Of a stretch of 64,000 nt of DNA, positions 45,269 to 52,342 are shown piece after piece. The notes beneath the pieces are model-generated. The model was not told the DNA's origin and made no database searches. It was given only the letters and a program-made list of their open reading frames with translations. Numbering within the stretch: the stretch's first letter is position 1; every line of letters begins with the position of its first letter. This DNA is from UBA7803 sp036381275 (GTDB lineage Bacteria > Pseudomonadota > Gammaproteobacteria > Pseudomonadales > Azotimanducaceae): NCBI GenBank assembly GCA_036381275.1, contig DASVDC010000127.1, forward strand, positions 11,916-75,915, read 5' to 3'. A program made the translations under genes and the position numbers.

Positions 45269-46220
45269 CCGCGAAGCGCTGCCAGGCGGCCACGAAATCC
45301 GCCGGCAGCGGTGCCTCGAAGCGGCGCCGACGCCCGTCGAGCTCGAGCACCAGCTCCTCGGCGTGCAGACAGAGCCGATGAATGCCGAGCGCCTCGGCTG
45401 CCCTCTGCTGCTCCGGGGTCGAATACTTCTGATCGCCCACCACCGGATGGCCCGTGGCGCTGGCGTGCACCCGGATCTGATGGGTACGCCCGGTGTGCAG
45501 GCGCGCCTCGAGCAGCGTGGCGCCGGAACCGACCTCCAGCACCGCGAAGTCGGTGCGGCTCGGCTTGCCGTCGGCCGTCACCCGCACCCGACGCTCGCCG
45601 GACGGCGTCAGGTAGCGGGCGAGCGGCAGACGCACGGTGCGGGTGCGCCTCCGCCAGGTTCCGAACACGATCAGCCGGTAGCGCTTCCCGACCGTCTGCT
45701 CGCGCAGCGCCCGGTGCAGCTCGAGCAGCATCGGGCGCGACTTCGCGACCAGCAGGCAGCCGGAGGTGTCCCGGTCCAGCCGGTGCGCGAGCCCGAGCTC
45801 GAGCCCGGGCCGCAGGCGCCGGAGCGCTTCGATCGCGCCGTACGCGAGGCCGCTGCCGCCGTGCACCGGCAGGCCCGCGGGTTTGTTCAGCACCAGGAGC
45901 CGTTCGTCTTCGTGGATCACGGCCCGCGCCACCGCGTCGAGCACCCCGGCCCCGATCACCGCGTCGGCCGCCGAGCGTTCCGGCCCCAGCCCGCGGACCG
46001 GCGGGATGCGTACCTCGTCGCCGGCGGCGAGTCGATGGGTCGGCTTCACCCGCCGCCCGTTCACCCGCACCTCCCCCTTGCGCAGCAGCCGGTAGATGCG
46101 GCTTCGCGGCAGGCCCTTCAGCTCGCGCAGCAGGAAATTGTCGATACGCTGGCCGTCTTCGGCCTGCACGATCACACGCCGCGCCGAGCCCGAAGCCGAT
46201 CCGCGATCACCGTCAGTCAC
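45243..46220 (-). CDS. rluC: 23S rRNA pseudouridine synthase RluC
   Basis: The start is GTG at 46220 with GGAG about 10 nt upstream; the frame is open for another 150 bp but that stretch overlaps the rne promoter region. The 325-residue protein has an N-terminal S4 RNA-binding domain (QRIDNFLLRELKGLPRSRIY, about 24-43) and a pseudouridine synthase domain with the catalytic aspartate in HRLDRDTSGCLLVAK (about 153-167) and HTGRTHQIRVH. It modifies three uridines of 23S rRNA in E. coli. It is divergent from rne, as in many gammaproteobacteria. Confidence 0.93.
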   Translation of the reverse strand: MTDGDRGSASGSARRVIVQAEDGQRIDNFLLRELKGLPRSRIYRLLRKGEVRVNGRRVKPTHRLAAGDEVRIPPVRGLGPERSAADAVIGAGVLDAVARAVIHEDERLLVLNKPAGLPVHGGSGLAYGAIEALRRLRPGLELGLAHRLDRDTSGCLLVAKSRPMLLELHRALREQTVGKRYRLIVFGTWRRRTRTVRLPLARYLTPSGERRVRVTADGKPSRTDFAVLEVGSGATLLEARLHTGRTHQIRVHASATGHPVVGDQKYSTPEQQRAAEALGIHRLCLHAEELVLELDGRRRRFEAPLPADFVAAWQRFAVTPPPAPP

Positions 46221-47092
46221 TGCGATAGGCTCCGCGGGGGGCACGAGCGTCCGCTCGATCGGAAGAAAGAAAAGTTTTTTGAGGGGTTTGAAGCACTTAC
46301 CCAGTACTGTTAGTATCGGCCTGGATTTTCCTGGCCCGTTCGGCCGGAGAATCCCCCGCCGCGCTCGTTCCATCGGGAAACGCCGCGGGTGACGCCCGGC
46401 GGCCTTCGTCGATTCACCTGGCCGCGGGCGACAGGAGAGAGAAGCACGTGCCGCCGGAAGCGCAGCCCGCCGAGTCGCGAACGCGCTTCCCTCGCCGCGT
46501 GCAGAAGCGGCGAGCCACCCGAACGACCATCGAGGGTGGCTCAGTTAAGCCAACGGTAAGGCGAATTGCAAACGGGATCCACGGCGCTCCGCCGGTTGCG
46601 GAGACGGCCTCGAATCCAACGACGGCGCCGGCTGTGCGTCCCGCCCTTGGCAGCGACGAAGAGCATCGATACGCAGGACCAGAACACACCACGGCAGAAG
46701 TTCCCGAGGCCGCCCGCGCCGCCGGTCGCACCGGCCGCCCCGGCTCTCGACTTCATCGACTTCTGCCCGGTCGAACGGACTCCTACGGCAGCGCAGGCCG
46801 CATTCGGTAGACACGATCGAGAAGCCCCAGAGGCTGAAGGACTACCCGATCCGATGAGGTTGACGACCTGCAGAACCACGGGCCCGTGCCGAACGTGACG
46901 CCGGACTGCACACCGGCCACCGGCACGCGTTCCGGATCGCGCGTCCGCCGGACCTGCCGGTCGGGCGGCTGAGCCGTTCCCGGCTCACCGCGCGCGGTCC
47001 GCTCTTCGTTCCGCTCCGATTCGCCCTCCGTGTAACGGGCGCCAGCGGCGCTCACGGCGCCTCGAGGCGCCCAAACTGAGGGATACGATCGT
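46221..47092. other. Long rluC-rne intergenic region and rne leader
   Basis: This 872-bp stretch has no supported gene. It carries a strong plus-strand promoter near 46288-46316, so the rne transcript would have a leader of about 770 nt, long even compared with the several-hundred-nt enteric rne leader that mediates RNase E autoregulation. A GC-rich stem (GGGCGCC 47037-47043, GGCGCCC 47066-47072) ends about 20 nt before the rne ATG. An open frame with a GTG at 46448 after AGGAGAGAG runs to 46810, but its codon usage decays after about 25 codons; it is not called. Confidence 0.5.
46288..46316 (+). promoter_or_regulatory. Sigma70-type promoter for rne
   Basis: TTGAAG (46288-46293), a 17-bp spacer and TAGTAT (46311-46316) preceded by TGT, which also makes an extended -10. 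It faces rne and starts within 70 bp of the rluC start codon. Confidence 0.65.
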
Positions 47093-49972
47093 ATGAAGCG
47101 CATGTTGATCAACGCGACCCACCCCGAAGAGGTCCGGGTCGCGCTCGTGGATGGACAGAAACTCTACGACCTCGACATCGAGAACCGCGGCCGGGAGCAG
47201 AAGAAGGCCAGCATCTACAAAGCGCGCATCACGCGCGTCGAACCGAGCCTCGAGGCCGCGTTCGTCGATTTCGGCTCCGATCGCCACGGTTTCCTGCCGC
47301 TCAAGGAAATCGCCCGCGAATACTTCAAGGACAAGAACGCCTCCGGCCAGCCGAACGGCAACGGCGGGCGGCTGATGATCCAGGACGTGGTGTCCGAAGG
47401 CCAGGAGGTGCTGGTTCAGGTCGACAAGGAGGAGCGCGGTACCAAGGGCGCCGCACTGACCACGTTCATCAGCCTGGCCGGCCGCTACCTCGTGCTGATG
47501 CCGAACAACCCCCGCGCCGGCGGCATCTCGCGCCGCATCGAGGGTGAGGACCGCGACGAGCTGCGCGATGCGCTGAGCAAGCTCGAGATTCCCCCGGGCA
47601 TGGGCGTGATCGTCCGCACCGCCGGGGTCGGCCGCAGCGCCGAGGAGCTGCAGTGGGACCTCGACTGGCTGATGCAGCTCTGGGAGGCGATCCAGAAGGC
47701 CAATGCCGAGGAAAAGGCGCCCTCGCTGATCTATCAGGAGAACAACGTCATCGTCCGGGCGATCCGCGACAACCTGCGCAAGGACATCGGCGAGGTGCTG
47801 ATCGACGGCCGCGAAGCCTACGAGCAGGCCAGGACCTTCATCGAGCAGGTGATGCCGGGCTACGCCGACAAGGTGAAGTTCTACTCCGACCCGATCCCGC
47901 TGTTCTCGCGCTACCAGATCGAGAGCCAGATCGAGATGGCGTTCCAGCACAGCGTGCGCCTGCCCTCCGGCGGGAGCCTCGTGATCGATCCGACCGAGGC
48001 GCTGGTCTCCATCGACATCAACTCCGCGCGCGCGACCAAGGGCGCCGACATCGAGGAAACCGCGCTCAACACCAATCTCGAGGCGGCCGAGGAGATCGCC
48101 CGGCAGCTCAGGCTGCGCGACGTGGGCGGCCTGATCGTGATCGACTTCATCGACATGGCCAGTGCGAAGAACCAGCGCGCGGTGGAGAACAAGATGCGCG
48201 AGGCGCTCGAGGCCGACCGCGCCCGCGTCCAGGTCGGCCGGATCTCGCGCTTCGGCCTGCTGGAAATGTCCCGGCAGCGGCTGCGGCCGTCGCTCGAGGA
48301 GCTGACCAGCGAAGTCTGTCCGCGCTGCAGCGGCCAGGGTCGGATCCGCGACACCCGCTCGCTCGCGCTCGCGATCCTGCGGGTGATGGAGGAAGAGGCG
48401 CTGAAGGAGCGAAGCTCCGCGGTGCGCGCGCTGGTGCCGCTCAACGTCGCCACGTACCTGCTGAACGAGAAGCGCAGGGAGGTGCAACAGATCGAGCAGC
48501 GCACCGGCTGCCGGCTCGTGATCGTGCCGAACGTGAACATGGAGACGCCGCAGTACGAGGTGCAGCGGATCCGCGACGACCAGGTGGCCGAAGAGCTGGT
48601 CGCGCCGAGCTACGAGCTGATCGAGGCCGGTGCCCAGCCGGTGGAGTACATGCTGCCGGCGGAAGCGCCCCCGACGGTGCGTCGGCAGGCCGCAGTGCAG
48701 GCGATCGCGCCGCGACGGCCGATGCCGCGACCGGAGGCCACGCCGCCTGCCGCGCCGGAACCGACGCCGGTGCTGATCGAGAAGCCGAGTCTGTTCCAGC
48801 GCATCGCCCACACGCTGTTCGGCTCCGGGCCGCGGCTCGCCCCGGCGGCTGCGGGCGAGGCGGCGGCCCCGGGCCGGCCGGAACCGGCGGCCGCCGCGGA
48901 GGCGCGATCGAGCAGCAGCCGTGCCGGCAGCCGTCCTGCCGAGGAGGCCGGCGCCGCCGGCGGTGAAAGCCGCGATGGCGGCCGGCGCCGCCGTCGCTCG
49001 CGGTCGCGGAGCACCGAGCAGCGCCGCGACGAGGCCGCGGCACTGGAAGCGCGTACCGAGCCCCGCGGCGAGGCGCAGAGCGGCAACGGCCGCCGCGGCG
49101 AAGGGCGCCCGGAGGGCCGTCGGGACGAGCCGCGCCGCCGGCGCCGCAACGGCGAGGCGGACACCGGCGCCGCTCCGGCCCAGCCGACGGACGTGAACGC
49201 GGCGGAGCTCGACCACGAGCACAACGGCCGCGAAGGCACCGGCAGCGGCCGTTCTCGACGGCGCCGGCGGGGACGCGGCGGGTCCGGCGCCGAGGCGCCC
49301 GACGCGCTGCCGTCTCAGCAGGCCGAGATCATCCCGCTCGAGGAGCGCCGGCCGTCGCCGGAGGCGCTGGCAGCGAGCAAGCGCATGCCGAAGCGCGACC
49401 GCGCTTCGCTCGACGACAGCAAGCCGCAGCCGCCGCGTCCGGCACCGGCTGCCGTAGCGGACCGGGATGCGTCCGCCGCTGAGCCGACGGCGGCTTCGGT
49501 GGTGGCCAGCGCCGGACTCCAGCCGGCCGCCGCGCCGACCCCGCCCGCCGAGCCGGCGGCTGCGGAGGCGCCGGTGCCCACGGTGATGGAGCGCCCCGAC
49601 CTGGCCGCCGGTGTCGCGGGAACCGAGGCGCGGATTCCGACCGAGCAGCCGGGGCGGCTTCCCGAGCCGCAGGATCTCGATTCCGGCCGGCCGGCCGTAG
49701 ACGAGGCGCCACGCGCGGAATCCGTCGCCGAGGCGTGCGAGGCCGCGGCCGAGCTGCCGCAACCGCCGGAGGCGGATAGCGCGCCGCCGCCGGTCGCCGC
49801 CACTGCCGAAGCGAAGCCGGCCGAGCCGGCCGCCGCGGCCGAACCCGCGGCGGAAGAGCCGCGCCGGCCGCGCCGGGCCTACAACGATCCGCGCGAGGTG
49901 CGCCGGCGGCAGCGGGAGGCCGAGCTGAAAGCGCAGGGCATCCTGCCGAAGACCGGCGACTCTTCGTCCTGA
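47093..49972 (+). CDS. rne: Ribonuclease E
   Basis: The 959-residue protein begins MKRMLINATHPEEVRVALVD. The catalytic half has an S1 domain (about 36-120), a 5'-sensor/RNase H-like region, the DNase I-like active site with D308 (VSIDIN) and D351 (IVIDFIDM), and the Zn-link cysteines C409 and C412 (CPRCSGQG). The C-terminal half (about 520-959) is low-complexity Ala/Pro/Glu/Arg with arginine-rich blocks (RRRRRSRSRS-like near 620-640 and RSRRRRRGRG near 720). This is the expected disordered scaffold that binds RNA, the membrane and degradosome partners. It is convergent with murB. Confidence 0.95.
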   Translation: MKRMLINATHPEEVRVALVDGQKLYDLDIENRGREQKKASIYKARITRVEPSLEAAFVDFGSDRHGFLPLKEIAREYFKDKNASGQPNGNGGRLMIQDVVSEGQEVLVQVDKEERGTKGAALTTFISLAGRYLVLMPNNPRAGGISRRIEGEDRDELRDALSKLEIPPGMGVIVRTAGVGRSAEELQWDLDWLMQLWEAIQKANAEEKAPSLIYQENNVIVRAIRDNLRKDIGEVLIDGREAYEQARTFIEQVMPGYADKVKFYSDPIPLFSRYQIESQIEMAFQHSVRLPSGGSLVIDPTEALVSIDINSARATKGADIEETALNTNLEAAEEIARQLRLRDVGGLIVIDFIDMASAKNQRAVENKMREALEADRARVQVGRISRFGLLEMSRQRLRPSLEELTSEVCPRCSGQGRIRDTRSLALAILRVMEEEALKERSSAVRALVPLNVATYLLNEKRREVQQIEQRTGCRLVIVPNVNMETPQYEVQRIRDDQVAEELVAPSYELIEAGAQPVEYMLPAEAPPTVRRQAAVQAIAPRRPMPRPEATPPAAPEPTPVLIEKPSLFQRIAHTLFGSGPRLAPAAAGEAAAPGRPEPAAAAEARSSSSRAGSRPAEEAGAAGGESRDGGRRRRRSRSRSTEQRRDEAAALEARTEPRGEAQSGNGRRGEGRPEGRRDEPRRRRRNGEADTGAAPAQPTDVNAAELDHEHNGREGTGSGRSRRRRRGRGGSGAEAPDALPSQQAEIIPLEERRPSPEALAASKRMPKRDRASLDDSKPQPPRPAPAAVADRDASAAEPTAASVVASAGLQPAAAPTPPAEPAAAEAPVPTVMERPDLAAGVAGTEARIPTEQPGRLPEPQDLDSGRPAVDEAPRAESVAEACEAAAELPQPPEADSAPPPVAATAEAKPAEPAAAAEPAAEEPRRPRRAYNDPREVRRRQREAELKAQGILPKTGDSSS

Positions 49973-50002
49973 GACGGGCCCGAGCGATCGGCCGGGACGG
50001 CG

Positions 50003-51022
50003 TCAGTCGTCCTCGCCGATCACCCGCGGCTCGAGCTCGAGCGCGACGTCGAAGCGATCCGCCACGTCGCGGCGGATCGCGTCGGCGAGCGTCAGCACGT
50101 CCGCCGCGGTGGCGCCGCCGGTGTTCACCAGCACCAGCGGCTGGCGCCGCCAGACGGCGGCCGGGCCGAGCCGTGCACCCTTCCACCCGGCGGCATCGAT
50201 GAGCTGCGCCGCGGACAGCTTCACCCGATCGCCTGCCGCCGGGTAGCGGTTGAGCGCCGGCAGCCGCGCTGCCACGTGCGCTGCCTCCTGCACGGTCACC
50301 ACCGGGTTCTTGAAGAAGCTGCCCACGTTGCCGATCCGGCGCGGATCGGGGAGCTTGCGCCGGCGGATCCGGATCACGGCTTCCGCGACGTCCCACGGTT
50401 GCGGCCGAGTCCGGCCGAGCCGCTCGAGCTCGAGCGCGACGTCCGGATAGCTCGTCACCGGCTCCGCGCGGCGCGGGAGGCACAGGGTCACGTCCAGAAT
50501 CACCAACGACGCGGCTTCGGCGCGCTTGAACACGCTGTCGCGATAGCCGAAGTCGCAGTCGCGGCCGTGCAGCACGTGGATTCGTCCGCTGGCGGTGTCG
50601 AGCGCCCGCAGCCGCACGAACCGCTCCGCCAGCTCGACGCCGTACGCGCCGATGTTCTGAATCGGCGCGGCGCCGACCGAGCCGGGAATCAGCGCGAGGT
50701 TCTCGAGCCCCGCGAGGCCCTGACCCAGCGTGTAGCGAACCAGATCGTGCCAGCGTTCGCCGGCCGCCGCGGTCACCAGCACGTCACCCGTGCCCGGCTC
50801 GATGCGCACGCCCCGCGTGCGTATCAGGCACACGGTACCGGGCACGCGGCGGCGCAGCACGACGTTGCTGCCGCCGCCGAGCACGGTCAGCCGTGAGGCG
50901 CCGCCGCGGCCAACGGCATCGACCAGCGCGAGCAGCTCTGCTTCGCGCCGGACCACGACCAGCCGCTCGGCGACGCTCGGCACCCCGAGGGTGTTCGCCT
51001 CCCGGAGCGATCCGGCGTTCAC
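50003..51022 (-). CDS. murB: UDP-N-acetylenolpyruvoylglucosamine reductase
   Basis: The start is GTG at 51022, overlapping the AlkB-like gene stop as GTGA. The 339-residue type I MurB begins (M)NAGSLREANTLGVPSVAERL. It has the FAD motif LGGGSNVVLRRRVPGT (about 47-62), IGAYGVELAERF, the catalytic arginine region YRDSVFKRAE, the proton-donor serine in NVGSFFKNPVV (about 222-232) and the glutamate in LELEPRVIGEDD at the C-terminus. It makes UDP-MurNAc. In P. aeruginosa murB also lies beside kdsB and rne. Confidence 0.95.
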   Translation of the reverse strand: MNAGSLREANTLGVPSVAERLVVVRREAELLALVDAVGRGGASRLTVLGGGSNVVLRRRVPGTVCLIRTRGVRIEPGTGDVLVTAAAGERWHDLVRYTLGQGLAGLENLALIPGSVGAAPIQNIGAYGVELAERFVRLRALDTASGRIHVLHGRDCDFGYRDSVFKRAEAASLVILDVTLCLPRRAEPVTSYPDVALELERLGRTRPQPWDVAEAVIRIRRRKLPDPRRIGNVGSFFKNPVVTVQEAAHVAARLPALNRYPAAGDRVKLSAAQLIDAAGWKGARLGPAAVWRRQPLVLVNTGGATAADVLTLADAIRRDVADRFDVALELEPRVIGEDD

Positions 51023-51573
51023 GCCGCCACCGCCTCGAGCCGCCGGAACGTCAGGTTGATGCGCTCCCCCACCGGGCGGCGCGTGCGCGGCAGCGCGTGG
51101 CGCAGGCGCCCGTCCATCAGCAGCACCGACCCGTGTTCGAGATCGAGGGGGAGCGATGCGCGGCGGCCCGCCTCGGTCCGCAGCAGGAACCGCCGCCGGG
51201 CGCCGAGGCTCACCGAGACGATCCGGTCGGCCAGCCCGCGCTCGTCGTCGCTGTGCCAGCCGATGCAGTCGCTGCCGTCGCGGTAGCGGTTCAGCAGCAC
51301 CATGTTGCTGTCGACGCCGAGGGCGTCCGCGAGACGCCGGCGCAGCGGCTCGAGCGCCGCGAGCCAGCCGGTGCAGGGATGGTCGGTACCCGAGTAGCGG
51401 TAGTTCAGCCCGGCGTCGCCACACCAGGCGATCAGCCGCGGCACCGCGATCCGACGCCCGTACAGCGTCAGCCACTCCTGCTGCCACGGCGCCTCCCGGC
51501 GCAGCCGCTCGAACAGCGCCGTGGCCTCGTCCGGGGCCAGGAAGCCGGGCAGGTAGCGATACGGCTCAGCCAC
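51019..51573 (-). CDS. AlkB-like 2-oxoglutarate/Fe(II) dioxygenase
   Basis: The 184-residue protein begins MAEPYRYLPGFLAPDEATAL. The iron ligands are in GWHSDDERGL (HxD near residues 107-109) and RHALPRT (His near 160), with the 2-oxoglutarate arginine in INLTFRRLE. Length and pattern match the ALKBH2/3-like bacterial family that removes methyl groups from alkylated DNA or RNA bases. It overlaps kdsB by 8 bp and murB by 4 bp, an unusual place for a repair enzyme: the same slot in Pseudomonas holds a low-molecular-weight phosphatase. Confidence 0.88.
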   Translation of the reverse strand: MAEPYRYLPGFLAPDEATALFERLRREAPWQQEWLTLYGRRIAVPRLIAWCGDAGLNYRYSGTDHPCTGWLAALEPLRRRLADALGVDSNMVLLNRYRDGSDCIGWHSDDERGLADRIVSVSLGARRRFLLRTEAGRRASLPLDLEHGSVLLMDGRLRHALPRTRRPVGERINLTFRRLEAVAA

Positions 51574-52342
51574 CGGCGATCGCCTCGCGTACCCGCTCGA
51601 GGTCGGCGGCCGTGTCGACGCCGCCGGGTACCGGCTGCCGCGTCACGGCGACCCGGATGTCGATGCCGTGCTCGAGCAGACGCAGCTGCTCGAGCGCTTC
51701 CAGGCGCTCGAGCCGGCCCGACGGCAGCGCGACGAAGCGGCGGAGCGCCGCCACCCGGTAGGCGTACAGCCCGATGTGCCGATACCAGACCCCGTCCGCC
51801 GGCAGTGTGCCGGAGCGCGCAGCCGCGGCGCCGAACGCGTCGCGCGCCCACGGGATCGGCGCGCGCGAGAAGTAGCGTGCGAAGCCGTCGCCGCCGATCA
51901 CCACCTTGACGACGTTCGGATCGAACAGCCGCTCGGCATCGGCGATGGGCTCGCACAGCGTCGCGACGCCGGTACCCGGGTCGCCGAGCAGTAGCTCCGC
52001 GACCTGAACGATCGCCGCCGGCGGTACGAGCGGCTCGTCGCCCTGCACGTTCACCACCACCGCGTCGTCGGGCCAGCCGCACGCCTCGGCCACCTCCATC
52101 ACGCGGTCGGAACCCGAGGCGTGGTCCGGACGGGTCATCCGCACCGCGTGACCGGCGGCGGCCACGGCGTCGCCCACCCGCGCGTCGTCGGTGGCCACGA
52201 CCACCTCACGGGCGCCGGATCGCTCCGCCTGACGCGCCACCCGCACCACCATCGGCACGCCGCCGATGTCGGCCAGCGGCTTGCCCGGTAGCCGGGACGA
52301 CGCATAGCGCGCCGGAATCACCACGCGGAAGTCCATGCTCAT
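51566..52342 (-). CDS. kdsB: 3-deoxy-manno-octulosonate cytidylyltransferase
   Basis: The start is the ATG at 52342 (MSMDFRVVIPARYASSRLPG), overlapping the MsbA-LpxK stop as ATGA. The 258-residue protein has the nucleotide-binding signature RYASSRLPGKPLADI (about 12-26), HASGSDRVMEVAE and VVNVQGDEPLVPP (about 93-105). It activates Kdo as CMP-Kdo for transfer to lipid A. The small Trm112-like gene often found between lpxK and kdsB is absent. Confidence 0.95.
   Translation of the reverse strand: MSMDFRVVIPARYASSRLPGKPLADIGGVPMVVRVARQAERSGAREVVVATDDARVGDAVAAAGHAVRMTRPDHASGSDRVMEVAEACGWPDDAVVVNVQGDEPLVPPAAIVQVAELLLGDPGTGVATLCEPIADAERLFDPNVVKVVIGGDGFARYFSRAPIPWARDAFGAAAARSGTLPADGVWYRHIGLYAYRVAALRRFVALPSGRLERLEALEQLRLLEHGIDIRVAVTRQPVPGGVDTAADLERVREAIAGG

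Noticed and set aside
46448..46810. GTG-initiated open frame in the rne leader with an AGGAGAGAG upstream
   Set aside because: Only the first 25 or so codons have the genomic third-position bias and the product is Arg/Pro/Ala-rich without recognisable features; kept as a possibility in the rne leader note.
46985..49762. A 925-codon open frame on the minus strand opposite rne
   Set aside because: It is a mirror of the GC-rich third-position bias of rne; the plus strand encodes a clear RNase E.
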